Notes: generated by a model from the sequence alone, not told the origin. A DNA stretch of 64,000 bases from Lachnospiraceae bacterium (GCA_900770345.1 CAAGKF010000073.1:1-64000), one strand, 5' to 3'. Shown: positions 53,694 through 62,848, counted from the first letter of the stretch. Translations and numbers: made by a program.

Positions 53694-53722
53694 AGTATAC
53701 AAAAATTCCAGGGGAATTGCAA
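53694..53722 (-). promoter_or_regulatory. Promoter of ftsK
   Basis: TTGCAA (53717-53722) and TATACT (53694-53699) with 17 bp spacing on the minus strand. It overlaps the region just after the tepA stop, giving ftsK its own start about 67 nt upstream. Confidence 0.8.
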
Positions 53723-53725
53723 GCT

Positions 53726-54445
53726 TTACCTGCCGCGCCTTCCAACACGTCTCTCCTCGTCGATCATCTCATACAATTTATTCAGGGCATCCCGTATGCC
53801 TCCCACCTCATTGATCAGTCCCGCGTCCACCGCTTCTTTTCCCACCAGTACGGTTCCCAGGTCCCTGGTCAGCATCTTTGTATTGTGCATCAGCTCCCTC
53901 AGCTGATCGTAGGCAATAGCCGCATGACCGGAGACAAAGGACAGAATCCTGTCCTGGATCATTTCAAAATATTCATAGGTCTGGGCCGTTCCTATGACCA
54001 TGCCTGTCATGCGCACCGGATGGATCATCATGGTGCCGGAGGGCACAATAAAGGAATAATCCGCGGAAACAGCCAGGGGAACTCCGATGGAATGGCTGCC
54101 GCCCAGAACCAGAGACACCGTAGGCAGGCTCAGAGAGGCGATCATCTCCGCAATGGCAAGACCTGCGTCCACATCACCGCCGGAGGTATTGAGGATCACC
54201 AGCATTCCCTCCACGCTGTCATCATCCTCGATCTGCGCCAGCTTCGGCAGAACATGATCATATTTTGTGGTCTTGCTGCTGCCTGAGGCATTTTCATGTC
54301 CCTCCACCTCCCCGATGATCGTCAGCAGGTGAATCTTTCTGTGACGGTCATTTTCCTCCAGCGTGGCCTGCCCGTATTCCCGTACTCCGTCATCCTCTTT
54401 TTCCTCAATTTCCTGCTCCAGTTTTTTTGCTTCATCCTGCTTCAC
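53726..54445 (-). CDS. tepA: ClpP-fold serine protease, TepA/SDH family
   Basis: About 239 residues from GTG 54445, which follows GGGAGG by eight bases; the frame is open to 54511. The core shows the ClpP fold: LLTIIGEVEGHE, VILNTSGGDVDAGLAIAEMI, the nucleophile region LGGSHSIGVPLAVSADYSF and the His region MMIHPVRMTG. Family members near spoIIIE/ftsK are called translocation-enhancing protein TepA; they lack a ClpX-type partner. The N-terminal 50 residues are a charged, likely coiled segment. Role here is inferred from family and place. Confidence 0.88.
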   Translation of the reverse strand: MKQDEAKKLEQEIEEKEDDGVREYGQATLEENDRHRKIHLLTIIGEVEGHENASGSSKTTKYDHVLPKLAQIEDDDSVEGMLVILNTSGGDVDAGLAIAEMIASLSLPTVSLVLGGSHSIGVPLAVSADYSFIVPSGTMMIHPVRMTGMVIGTAQTYEYFEMIQDRILSFVSGHAAIAYDQLRELMHNTKMLTRDLGTVLVGKEAVDAGLINEVGGIRDALNKLYEMIDEERRVGRRGR

Positions 54446-54544
54446 AGTCAAAACCTCCCTTTCCGGCCTATCTGATTTTTCAATTGCTGAAAGCTTTTTC
54501 AAGCTTCTCACAGCATAGTCTGTACCGAAAAAGTCTGATTATAC

Positions 54545-54603
54545 GAAAAAAGCGCCGAGAAAACCTTCTGCCTGTACAGGCAGCTTTCCCAAGCGCTTTT
54601 TCT
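54545..54603. terminator. Terminator between the NlpC/P60 gene and tepA
   Basis: Outer arms GAAAAAAGCGC and GCGCTTTTTCTC enclose a perfect 16-bp palindrome CTGCCTGTACAGGCAG. On the minus strand the outer stem ends in GCGCTTTTTTCG, a good terminator for the cell-wall hydrolase gene. A TATAAT (minus strand, 54538-54543) directly behind may be the tepA -10. Confidence 0.8.
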
Positions 54604-54672
54604 CATAACGTTTCTTTTATTTATCTTATTTTTCTGTTTTTATAGCATTCTTCCGCAGCTTTCTCATATCCC

Positions 54673-56295
54673 CTAATCTCCCAGCACATTCCGGATCGCC
54701 ACCGGTGTACGGTAATTCCATGTGGAGATCTTGATTCCGCTGCGCCTGCTGGCCGCGTGAACGATCTGGCCGTTTCCGATATACATGGCCACATGGTTGA
54801 TGGTGCCGCCGCTGTTGGCGTAGAAGATCAGATCTCCCGGCCTCATGGTCGCGGAAGTCACCTTCTTGCCCATCTTGGCCTGAGAGCCGGAATAATGGGG
54901 AAGAGATACACCGAACTGCTGCATAACCTTCATGGTAAATCCGGAACAGTCTGCGCCCTTTGTCAGACTGGTCCCGCCCCATACGTAAGGATTGCCCACA
55001 AACTGAAGGGCATAATTTACAATCTTGGAACGGCGGGAAGCAGCGTTATTGGCAGCCTCCTCGGCAGGTGAAAACTTAATGGCCTCGTTTAAAGCATAGC
55101 GAACCTCCACATTGTTGTCTCTGGTGGAGATAAATGCCTTGTCGGCCTCGCCTCCGTCCTCCTCATCCGCACTGTCCAGATCGATCTGCACCCAGCCGTC
55201 CAGCTGCTCCACTACTCCGTAGCGCTCGTCCTTTATAATCTGGGTCCAGATCTTGGCATCCGTGCTGGGCTCCGTACGGACATTCAGCACATCCGTCTTG
55301 ATAATGGCCTTCAATGTGGCCGTCTGCATGGCAATGTCCCTGGCCTCAGCTCCGGTAGCCGTATACTGGGGATCCGCGGAAATATAACCTACAATAGGAC
55401 CTGATTTGATCTTATACCAGCCGTCCAGCGTCTCCAGAATCTCGCCGGCCGCCTTGCTGGTCATCTTTCCGATGATCTTGCCGTCGGACTTCGGTTCCTG
55501 CCGGACATTCAGATAATTATTCACCTTGGAGATCACCAGATTATCATACTGATTGATAGCCATGGCCTTCATATCCAGCTTTCTTCCCTCATCAAGAGAA
55601 TACGCAATATCCGCGTAATCAGCGGAAATGTATCCGTCGTCGATCTGGATCCAGCCGTCCTCCTGTCCCAGAACTGCATAGCGCTCATCCTTCAGCGCCT
55701 GACCCACCACATTTCCCGGATCAAGCACCGGTTCCTGGCGGATATTCAGATTATCAGCGGTAACCGTAGCTCTCAGCCTCACCAACCCTCTGGCCAGCTC
55801 TCTGGCTTCATCACCGGTTACAAGATACTGACTGCTGATATAGCCGTCCACACCTCCGGAGGTAATATGGGTCCAGTCGCCTTCCTCTCCCAGAACCTCG
55901 CAGGCTCCGTCTCCTGATATCTTTCCGATGATCTTGCCGTCCGTACCGGGAGTCTCGCGGATATTCACATAGCCGGAAACCTGCACGATTCCCAGATTGC
56001 TGTAGGAATTCACGACAGCTTCGATCTCCTCTGCCTCCCTCGCCGCAGCTGCCTCCTCCGGTGAGGGGATCTCCACCTCTTCCTGAGAAGATGCGGCTTC
56101 CGTCTGTTCCTTGGCAGGGGCCGGCGCGGCCGCTCTCTCCGGCCAGGCTTTCAGTGCCGTTCTGACGCCAAGAATGATGATTCCCGCCAGAAGCACTACT
56201 GCCAGACCGGCAACCAGATATCTGGGATCAAATCTCTGATTTCGTTTTCTTCTGGCCTTGTTCAGCCTGGACAGATAATCTTTATGATCAAGCAT
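54673..56295 (-). CDS. SH3-repeat NlpC/P60 peptidoglycan hydrolase
   Basis: From ATG 56295 (GGAG upstream; TTG 56310 is less likely) it is 540 residues. A basic start and one helix (about 25-45, LVAGLAVVLLAGIIILGV) anchor it to the membrane. Four bacterial SH3 domains (for example GYVNIRETPGTDGKIIGKI, LNIRQEPVLDPGN, YLNVRQEPKSDGKIIGKM, LNVRTEPSTDAKIW) bind the wall. A C-terminal NlpC/P60 endopeptidase follows with catalytic Cys near 447 (GADCSGF) and His in INHVAMYIGN. It probably cuts gamma-D-Glu-diamino acid bonds. Confidence 0.94.
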   Translation of the reverse strand: MLDHKDYLSRLNKARRKRNQRFDPRYLVAGLAVVLLAGIIILGVRTALKAWPERAAAPAPAKEQTEAASSQEEVEIPSPEEAAAAREAEEIEAVVNSYSNLGIVQVSGYVNIRETPGTDGKIIGKISGDGACEVLGEEGDWTHITSGGVDGYISSQYLVTGDEARELARGLVRLRATVTADNLNIRQEPVLDPGNVVGQALKDERYAVLGQEDGWIQIDDGYISADYADIAYSLDEGRKLDMKAMAINQYDNLVISKVNNYLNVRQEPKSDGKIIGKMTSKAAGEILETLDGWYKIKSGPIVGYISADPQYTATGAEARDIAMQTATLKAIIKTDVLNVRTEPSTDAKIWTQIIKDERYGVVEQLDGWVQIDLDSADEEDGGEADKAFISTRDNNVEVRYALNEAIKFSPAEEAANNAASRRSKIVNYALQFVGNPYVWGGTSLTKGADCSGFTMKVMQQFGVSLPHYSGSQAKMGKKVTSATMRPGDLIFYANSGGTINHVAMYIGNGQIVHAASRRSGIKISTWNYRTPVAIRNVLGD

Positions 56296-56367
56296 TTCTC
56301 TCGTCTCCAAATTCTATTCCGCCGCATTTTCTCCGGCTTATTTCCTGCGTATACTCATATAGCGTCC

Positions 56368-56376
56368 AGTATAGCA
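56368..56376 (-). promoter_or_regulatory. Extended -10 promoter for the NlpC/P60 gene
   Basis: Minus-strand TGC-TATACT with no strong -35, about 73 bp before the ATG. The gap to 56480 has no gene and no clear terminator for the ABC gene ending at 56481. Confidence 0.55.
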
Positions 56377-56480
56377 TAAAACACCCTATGAAAATGTGAA
56401 ATATTTCTTAAAATTTCGACAATTCACAACGCAGGATCAATCCAGACGGTTACTCTTAAGTATCCTAATTTCTAATTATC

Positions 56481-57278
56481 CTATTTCGCCAGCATCATAC
56501 GGTCATTGGCAAATTCTTCTCCGCTGGCCTCGGCAAACTTGCGAAGCAGGTCGTCCACCGTCAGCTTCTTCTTCTCCTCGCCTGCCACATCATAAATAAT
56601 ATTGCCGTTATTCATCATAATCAGACGGTTTCCGATCTGAATGGCATCCTTCATATTGTGAGTTACCATAAGGGCTGTCAGCTTCTGTTCCTCCACGATC
56701 TCAGTGGTAAGATCCAGCACCTTTCTTGCAGTCTGGGGATCCAGAGCCGCCGTGTGCTCATCCAAAAGCAGCAGCTTCGGCTTCTTCAGGGTTGCCATCA
56801 GAAGGGTCAGCGCCTGTCTCTGCCCGCCGGAAAGCAGTCCGACCTTGGAGGTCAGACGCTCCTCCAGGCCCAGACCCAGCCTCACCAGCAGGTCGCGGTA
56901 CAGCTTGCGTTCGGTGGCCATAATACCGGGCTTTAATGTGCGCTTTCCGCCGCGGCGCAGTGCCAGTGCCAGATTTTCTTCGATGCCCATAGTCGGCACG
57001 GTTCCATTCATGGGATCCTGAAAAACACGGCCTAAAAACGCGGCTCTTTTATATTCCGGAAGCTTCGTTACATCCTTGCCGTCAATCAGGATCTGTCCTT
57101 CATCCACCGGCCACACACCGGCAATGGCATTGAGCATGGTGGATTTTCCGGCGCCGTTTCCTCCGATGATGGTGACGAAATCACCCTCATTTAACGTCAG
57201 GCTCAGGCCTTTTAATGCCTTCTTTTCATTTACTGTTCCTTTATTAAAGGTCTTTGCAATATTTTTGATCTCCAGCAT
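56481..57278 (-). CDS. ABC transporter ATPase, TrpZ-like (COG1101 class)
   Basis: A 265-residue ATPase with Walker A GGNGAGKSTMLNAI, signature LSGGQRQALTLLMATL, Walker B LLLLDEHTAALDP and the switch His in MVTHNMKDA. The DEHTAALDP variant and TVPTMGIEENLALALRRG are typical of the ATPase partnered with ABC_sub_bind (PF04392) binding proteins. It is last of three genes: binding protein, permease, ATPase. In streptococci this set imports tryptophan; here no T-box supports that, so the cargo stays open. Confidence 0.9.
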   Translation of the reverse strand: MLEIKNIAKTFNKGTVNEKKALKGLSLTLNEGDFVTIIGGNGAGKSTMLNAIAGVWPVDEGQILIDGKDVTKLPEYKRAAFLGRVFQDPMNGTVPTMGIEENLALALRRGGKRTLKPGIMATERKLYRDLLVRLGLGLEERLTSKVGLLSGGQRQALTLLMATLKKPKLLLLDEHTAALDPQTARKVLDLTTEIVEEQKLTALMVTHNMKDAIQIGNRLIMMNNGNIIYDVAGEEKKKLTVDDLLRKFAEASGEEFANDRMMLAK

Positions 57279-57284
57279 GATTCC

Positions 57285-58190
57285 TTACCCCCTTTTTGCC
57301 GCATTTGAAAAATATCTGCTCTTCCAGGTAGGAATTGCAAGGAATACTGCCACTACGGCTGCCGAAAGAAGCTTTAAAAGATCGGTATCAATACCCATCC
57401 AGATAACGATCTGAAGCACCAGATAATAAATGATGGAACCGAAGGCCACACCCAAAAGACGCAGGCCGAAGTTATGGAATATCCTTCCGAAAATAGCCTC
57501 ACCGATGATGACGGCAGCCAGACCGATTACAATCGCGCCCCGTCCCATGTTGATGTCGGCAAAGCCCTGATACTGAGACAGCAGCGCTCCCGAAAAAGCA
57601 ACCAGGCCATTGGAGAGCATCAGTCCAAGCACGCGGTTGAAATCCGTGTTGATACCCTGGGCGCGCGCCATCTTGTCATTGCCGCCGGTCGCTCTTAAGG
57701 AGCAGCCCAGCTCTGTTCCGAAAAACCAGTAAAGGATCGCAACCATTACTACAATAATTACTGCCACCAGCAGGATTGTATTTTTAAGGAAAGGTACATT
57801 TTTGATAAAACGCAGAGAGATCAGAAGATCATACTTGTCCACGTTGATCGCCTGGTTCGCCTTTCCCATTATTTTCAAATTTACAGACCACAGCCCCAGC
57901 TGTGTAAGGATACCGGACAAAATTGCCGGAATTCCCATAAATGTATGCAGGATACCGGTTGAAAGACCGGAAAGCATACCTGCAATCAATGCGCCGAACA
58001 TGGATACCCATACGTTGTGTCCGCTCAGCATCATCATAATGCAGACTGCGCCGCCGGTACACATGGAACCATCCACCGTAAGATCCGCGATATCCAGGAT
58101 CCGATATGTAATATAAACTCCGATCGCCATGATTCCCCAGACAAGTCCCTGGGCCACTGCACCCGGCAGAGCATTTAATAAACTCAGCAT
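57285..58190 (-). CDS. ABC transporter permease, TrpY-like (COG4120 class)
   Basis: A 301-residue permease of the branched-chain amino acid/ribose type (BPD_transp_2) with about eight helices and the motif GMLSGLSTGILHTFMGIPAILSGILTQLGL. It lies six bases before the ATPase and behind the binding-protein gene, from which it is separated by a hairpin with a short T-run that may lower its expression. Confidence 0.9.
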   Translation of the reverse strand: MLSLLNALPGAVAQGLVWGIMAIGVYITYRILDIADLTVDGSMCTGGAVCIMMMLSGHNVWVSMFGALIAGMLSGLSTGILHTFMGIPAILSGILTQLGLWSVNLKIMGKANQAINVDKYDLLISLRFIKNVPFLKNTILLVAVIIVVMVAILYWFFGTELGCSLRATGGNDKMARAQGINTDFNRVLGLMLSNGLVAFSGALLSQYQGFADINMGRGAIVIGLAAVIIGEAIFGRIFHNFGLRLLGVAFGSIIYYLVLQIVIWMGIDTDLLKLLSAAVVAVFLAIPTWKSRYFSNAAKRG

Positions 58191-58240
58191 AATTTCTTCT
58201 CCTTAGCCTATTTCCATTCCATTACATAGGGTGATTCTGC

Positions 58241-58277
58241 AAAAGGACAGCGAGAAAGGTCTTGTCCAGTCTCGCTG
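58241..58277 (-). terminator. Partial terminator between binding-protein and permease genes
   Basis: CAGCGAGA and TCTCGCTG (58248-58255 with 58270-58277) form an 8-bp stem followed on the minus strand by TCCTTTTGC. It probably lets much binding protein be made with fewer permeases. Confidence 0.6.
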
Positions 58278-58319
58278 CCTGTCTTAATTTCTGTAAAATT
58301 ATCGTAATATCTCAGACGA

Positions 58320-59381
58320 TTACTCCTCGATAGCTACATAGTCATCCGGTACTGTAACACCCAGAGCCTCACAGATAGCCGTATTGTACTTCTTGGTAAA
58401 CTGCGGAGCGTACTCAATCGGCATCTCAGAAATATTGGACTCGCCTGTCAGGATCTTTGCTGCCATCTTGCCGGTAGCAACACCCAGATCATAGTAGCTG
58501 ATAGACAGAGTAGCAACGCCGCATCCGGAGCAGATGCCTTCCTCGCCCGCGATCACAGGAACACCTGCAGGCTGGCAGATATTGTTTACGATCTCGGTAT
58601 TGGCGGCAACCGTGTTGTCCGTAGGAACGTAGATCACATCGCTGGCCTCCGCAGCCTTGGTTGCGATCGTGGAAAGGTCATTGGAATCAGAGAATGCGTA
58701 GTACTCGCAGGTATATCCCAGTTTTTCCAGAGCAGCCTTAACCGTATCTACCTGATACTGGGAATTTGCCTCTGCGGAGCAGTACAGAAGACCAACATTC
58801 TTTGCATCCGGGAACAGCTCATGAAGCATTGCTGCCTGCTCATCCAGAGGAGCCAGATCAGAGGTACCGGAAATATTTCCGCCTACAGTTCCGTCAAAAT
58901 CATCAATGCCGAGAGCAACGCCGTACTCGGTAACAGAGGTTCCCAGAACAGGGATCTCATTGGTTCCTGCCTGTGCAGCCTGCAGTGCAGGAGTCGCATT
59001 TGCCAGGATCAGATCTACATTGGAGGAAACAAAGCTGTTGATAATAGTAGAGCAGGTGTTGGAATCACCCTGGGCATTCTGCTCATCAAAGGTAACGGCA
59101 TCACCCAGCTCTTCTGTCAGCGCATCCTTAAAGCCCTGTGTGGCCGCATCCAGCGCAACATGCTGTACCAGCTGGCAGATGCCGACTGTATAGGTCTTTC
59201 CGTCAGCAGCCTCTGCAGCAGTCTCCTCTGCTTTTGCTTCCGTTGTCTCTGCAGCTGCTTCGGTAGATGCAGCTGTTGTTGCTGCTGCTGTTGTCTCTGC
59301 AGGCTTGCTGCCGCAGGCTGTCATGGACAGAGCCATCACGCCGGCCAGAGCGAGAGACAGAAGCTTAGATGTCTTTTTCAT
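58320..59381 (-). CDS. ABC transporter substrate-binding lipoprotein, TrpX-like (PF04392)
   Basis: From ATG 59381 (GGGAG upstream) it is 353 residues. A lipobox (SMTACGS, Cys23) is followed by an Ala/Thr/Glu-rich linker and the ABC_sub_bind fold: YTVGICQLVQHVALDAATQGF, DLILANATPALQAA, AKNVGLLYCSAEANSQYQ and VIYVPTDNTVAANTEIV. It feeds the permease and ATPase downstream. The family includes tryptophan and tyrosine binders, so an aromatic amino acid is a reasonable guess only. Confidence 0.92.
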   Translation of the reverse strand: MKKTSKLLSLALAGVMALSMTACGSKPAETTAAATTAASTEAAAETTEAKAEETAAEAADGKTYTVGICQLVQHVALDAATQGFKDALTEELGDAVTFDEQNAQGDSNTCSTIINSFVSSNVDLILANATPALQAAQAGTNEIPVLGTSVTEYGVALGIDDFDGTVGGNISGTSDLAPLDEQAAMLHELFPDAKNVGLLYCSAEANSQYQVDTVKAALEKLGYTCEYYAFSDSNDLSTIATKAAEASDVIYVPTDNTVAANTEIVNNICQPAGVPVIAGEEGICSGCGVATLSISYYDLGVATGKMAAKILTGESNISEMPIEYAPQFTKKYNTAICEALGVTVPDDYVAIEE

Positions 59382-59434
59382 AATAAAATCTCCCTCTTTC
59401 AAACAGTGATATTATCCTTCGCAGGATTTATATT

Positions 59435-59463
59435 ATCATACTACAAAAAAATATCCCCGTCAA
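59435..59463 (-). promoter_or_regulatory. Promoter of the TrpXYZ-like operon
   Basis: TTGACG (59458-59463) and TATGAT (59435-59440) on the minus strand with 17 bp spacing, about 53 bp before the ATG. No riboswitch or T-box fits in the short leader. Confidence 0.8.
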
Positions 59464-59533
59464 TTTCATTACTTTGAAATCAAAAAAATTTAAAGTGGTA
59501 AAGTGTATTTTTTTCAGTACAATCCGTGCATAT

Positions 59534-60928
59534 CTACTGTTCTCTCATGGGAATGCTTACCACAAACTCAGATCCTTTCTCCAGCTCGGATGTGACCCGG
59601 ATGGTGCCGTGATAAAAATTCACGATGTGCTTTACAATGGAAAGTCCCAGTCCCGTTCCGCCCTGTTTCCGGCTGCGCCCCTTATCCACACGGTAAAACC
59701 GTTCAAAGATCCGGTCCAGACTTTCGGAAGGAATGCCCATGCCGTTATCCTTCACCCGGATCATCATATTTCCGTCCTGTTCACGGATATTGACCCAGAC
59801 CTGACCTCCGGGATGATTATATTTTACCGCATTGCTGATCAGGTTGGACAAAAGCTCCTTCATCTGCTGCACATTCGCCCTCAGGCAGAGCGGCTGGCAG
59901 TCCACATGGATAAATACCTGGCTGACAGCAGCCGCTGGCTTCAGGCTTTCAATGATATCCTCAAGCAGAACGCTGATGCGCACATCGGTTTTTACCACCT
60001 CCGCGTCCTTGGCCTCCAGCCTTGATATCATCAGGATGTCATTGATCAGGCCAGTCATATTGACGGCCTCCTTCTTGATGCGGCCCGCGAAATCCTGCTT
60101 CATGGCCTCATCCTGGATCATCCCGCTCTCCAGAAGCTCCGCGTAGCCCTGGATGGAGGTAATGGGCGTCTTCAGCTCGTGGGAGGCATTGCTGAAAAAT
60201 TCCTGGCGTATCTGCTTCTCCTTCTCAATCTGACTCAGATACTCCTTCACATTCTGTGACATTTTCATGGTAGTCTCGGAAATCACATTCAGTTCGGGAT
60301 AGCGGCACCGCTCAAAATGCAGCTCCGTATAATCCCCCTTGACTTTTAACATTTCTTTTGAAATGTCGCTTAAAGGCTTTGTGATGGTGGATACAAACCG
60401 CTCTGACACAACCACAGAACAGATCAGTGCCGCCATAAAGCTTACCAGAGCCGCCGGCAGCAGCATGGGCAGGTACTCCTGCATGCCCGAATAAGGGACC
60501 GCGATGCGCAGCACCATATCCGCATACTCCGAACGGCATGCCACATACAGCATCGTGATCTTAAGCGTACTGGAATACCTTCTGGCAAAGCCTTCCCCGC
60601 CGGCAATGGCATCCTGTATCTCTTCCCGGCTCAGATGATTGTCCAGGCTTTCCGCCCGGGCATCCGTATCCGCCACCACTGTTCCGTCCGTCCGAACCAG
60701 CGTCACCCTGCTGGAATCTCTGTTTGTAAACTGCTTCAGGCGCTCCATCTGGTCTGCCAGATCCCCGTCATATTCCAGCACGCTGTCGATGGAACGGACC
60801 GTATAGATCATCTCTTCCCTGGTCCGTTTCAGAATGATATCGCTGCTGGCAATGTAAAAGATCACGCTGTTAATGCACAGCGCTGTCAGAAGCATAAGTA
60901 TGAATCTCTGCAGTATGGCTTTGCGCAT
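59534..60928 (-). CDS. PhoR-type sensor histidine kinase
   Basis: A 464-residue membrane kinase with one helix at the start, an extracellular sensor domain of about 130 residues, a second helix near 155-180, a HAMP-like linker, the H-box SNASHELKTPITSIQGY with the phospho-His near 248, and the ATP boxes NLISNAVKYN, VKDNGMGIP and GGTGLGLSIVKHIV. It lies 18 bp after its response regulator. The signal is unknown; phosphate is possible given the Pho-box-like repeats upstream. Confidence 0.93.
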   Translation of the reverse strand: MRKAILQRFILMLLTALCINSVIFYIASSDIILKRTREEMIYTVRSIDSVLEYDGDLADQMERLKQFTNRDSSRVTLVRTDGTVVADTDARAESLDNHLSREEIQDAIAGGEGFARRYSSTLKITMLYVACRSEYADMVLRIAVPYSGMQEYLPMLLPAALVSFMAALICSVVVSERFVSTITKPLSDISKEMLKVKGDYTELHFERCRYPELNVISETTMKMSQNVKEYLSQIEKEKQIRQEFFSNASHELKTPITSIQGYAELLESGMIQDEAMKQDFAGRIKKEAVNMTGLINDILMISRLEAKDAEVVKTDVRISVLLEDIIESLKPAAAVSQVFIHVDCQPLCLRANVQQMKELLSNLISNAVKYNHPGGQVWVNIREQDGNMMIRVKDNGMGIPSESLDRIFERFYRVDKGRSRKQGGTGLGLSIVKHIVNFYHGTIRVTSELEKGSEFVVSIPMREQ

Positions 60929-60946
60929 AGTTGCCTCCCGGTCCTT

Positions 60947-61633
60947 TTAATTTTCCGGCCTGATCAGACGATATCCCACGCCGCGCACCGTCTTGATGCA
61001 GGCTCCGCCTTCCTCCCCCAGCTTCTGACGCAGGGTACGGATATGCATGTCCAGCGTTCTGGTCTCTCCGTCGTACTCATAGCCCCAGACCTGATTCAGA
61101 AGCTCGTCCCGGGTCACAACACGGGACTGGTTCTCCAGCAGATAAACCAGAAGCTCAAATTCCTTTAATGTCAGCTCCGGCCTATTTCCAAAGCTGGTAA
61201 CCTCCCGGATCTTTTTATTTACTGAAATGCCCTGATAACTCAGCACATCTCTGTCATCCTCGCGCTTTGCTCTGCGCAGCAGGCTGCGTATGCGCGCCGA
61301 CAGTTCCAGGACTCCGAAAGGCTTTACCATGTAGTCGTCCGCACCGCAGTCCAGCCCCACGACCTTGTCCAGCTCCTTTTCCTTTGCGGTAAGAAGCATA
61401 ATGGGCAGGTCACCTGCACAGCTGCTCTGCCGGATCTGCTTGATGGCGGTAATACCGTCCATTCCCGGAAGCATCCAGTCAAAAATAACCAGAGACGGTT
61501 TTTCCTCCTCGATCCGCGCCAGTCCTTCTTCCGCGGTTTCAAAGCCCTCCGCCTCGTAACCAAAGCCCTCCAGAGCGATTTTTAAAAGATTCCGGATATT
61601 TTCATCATCTTCTACAATATAAATCTTATCCAT
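60947..61633 (-). CDS. PhoP/OmpR-type response regulator
   Basis: A 228-residue regulator. The receiver has acidic Asp9-Asp10 and phospho-acceptor Asp52 (IFDWMLPGMDG), with Lys in DYMVKPFG. The C-terminal winged helix shows LTLKEFELLVYLLENQSRVVTRDELLNQVWG and the DMHIRTLRQKLG recognition region. It is first in a pair with the PhoR-type kinase. Paired repeats in its own promoter suggest autoregulation. Confidence 0.95.
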   Translation of the reverse strand: MDKIYIVEDDENIRNLLKIALEGFGYEAEGFETAEEGLARIEEEKPSLVIFDWMLPGMDGITAIKQIRQSSCAGDLPIMLLTAKEKELDKVVGLDCGADDYMVKPFGVLELSARIRSLLRRAKREDDRDVLSYQGISVNKKIREVTSFGNRPELTLKEFELLVYLLENQSRVVTRDELLNQVWGYEYDGETRTLDMHIRTLRQKLGEEGGACIKTVRGVGYRLIRPEN

Positions 61634-61720
61634 ATTGTTAATGTCCTGCCTTTCTCAGCTTATCCCCATAATATTTTTCCCGGCCTCAGCAGGCAAAGAG
61701 ACACTCCTTTGTCCGCCAAG

Positions 61721-61785
61721 GGTATGTAAACAGCATACCAAATGCAGGTAAATTCCGCCCCATTATAATGTAAAGTTTATGTAAA
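61721..61785 (-). promoter_or_regulatory. Promoter of the PhoPR-like operon with Pho-box-like repeats
   Basis: On the minus strand TTTACAT occurs at 61779-61785 and 61768-61774, exactly 11 bp apart, directly upstream of a TATAAT at 61762-61767. An 11-bp period of TTTACA-type hexamers is how PhoP-family regulators of Firmicutes bind. A further copy at 61724-61730 lies inside an inverted repeat GGTATG-N7-CATACC (61721-61739), downstream of the start site. Confidence 0.6.
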
Positions 61786-61786
61786 A

Positions 61787-62782
61787 TTATAGAATATCTT
61801 TATAAACCCGCAGCACATTTTTATAAAATACGTCTTCGATCTCGGAAGAGGTAAAGCCCGCATTCCGCATAGCCCTTTCCAGCATGGGAAGACAGGATGC
61901 ATCCTTCATCTCCAGCTGACAGGTAATGCCGTCAAAATCAGAACCCAGCCCCATACACTGGACGCCTCCAATGTTTTTTATGTACTTCATATGCTCTACC
62001 ATATCGGAGATCCTGCTGAGATTTTCCTCCCCTGGTTTACTGTCACGCAGAAAACCGGCAAAATAATTGATCCCCATGACGCCGCCCCGTTCGGAAAGCT
62101 TCCGGATCATCTCATCTGTCAGATTCCTGGGATGGGATGCCAGTGCCCTGGCATTGGAATGGCTGGCCACAAAAGGCCTGGTGGTATGGGCAAACACATC
62201 CCAGATGCCTGCATCATTTAAATGAGAGATATCGATGATCATTCCCAGCCGTTCCATCTCCTCCACAAAACGGATACCTGTGGCTGTCAGGCCATTTTCC
62301 GTATCCGGCACGCTGCAGAAGCTTCCGTCAGCCGCCTTTATCCGCCTGTTCGGGAAGGCCAGTTCATTTGGATAGTTCCATGTCAGCGTCATCATGCGGA
62401 CGCCAAGACGGTAAAACACACGCAAAAACTCCAGACTGCCCTGGCAGGCGCCGCCCTCCTCAATAGTCAGAAGCGCCGACATCTTCCCTGCCTTCCAGTT
62501 CTCCTCGATCTCCTTCCAGCAGGTAACCATTCCGATCCTGTCCCGGTTTGCATCCATTTCCCGGTAAAAACAGTCCAGAAGCTTCATACAGTATTCAAAG
62601 GGCCGCTCTCCCGCCCGTTCCAGATTCACAAAAAGAGCAAAATTCTGAATGCCGTAATCTCCCGCTTTCATCTTGTTCAGGTCTATCATCAGATCATTTT
62701 CCAAAAGAGAACCCTGCTCCCCGGCCTCCTGACGGTTATAGAGTCTCAAAACCGTATCACAATGCATATCAATTACTTTCAT
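61787..62782 (-). CDS. M19-family membrane-type dipeptidase
   Basis: A 331-residue zinc dipeptidase of the renal dipeptidase class. Metal and substrate motifs are IDMHCDTV (His7, Asp9), the bridging Glu in LTIEEGGACQGS, DISHLNDAG, and ASHSNARALASHPRNLTDE. GLGSDFDGI is near the end. No signal peptide is visible, so it is probably cytoplasmic and acts on dipeptides, possibly with D-residues. ATG has GGGAGA upstream. Confidence 0.92.
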   Translation of the reverse strand: MKVIDMHCDTVLRLYNRQEAGEQGSLLENDLMIDLNKMKAGDYGIQNFALFVNLERAGERPFEYCMKLLDCFYREMDANRDRIGMVTCWKEIEENWKAGKMSALLTIEEGGACQGSLEFLRVFYRLGVRMMTLTWNYPNELAFPNRRIKAADGSFCSVPDTENGLTATGIRFVEEMERLGMIIDISHLNDAGIWDVFAHTTRPFVASHSNARALASHPRNLTDEMIRKLSERGGVMGINYFAGFLRDSKPGEENLSRISDMVEHMKYIKNIGGVQCMGLGSDFDGITCQLEMKDASCLPMLERAMRNAGFTSSEIEDVFYKNVLRVYKDIL

Positions 62783-62848
62783 GGAAATCTCCCTCTTCCT
62801 TCTGTGGTTTTGCAGCAGTCATCCGCCGCATCTTTTATTCCCAACACA

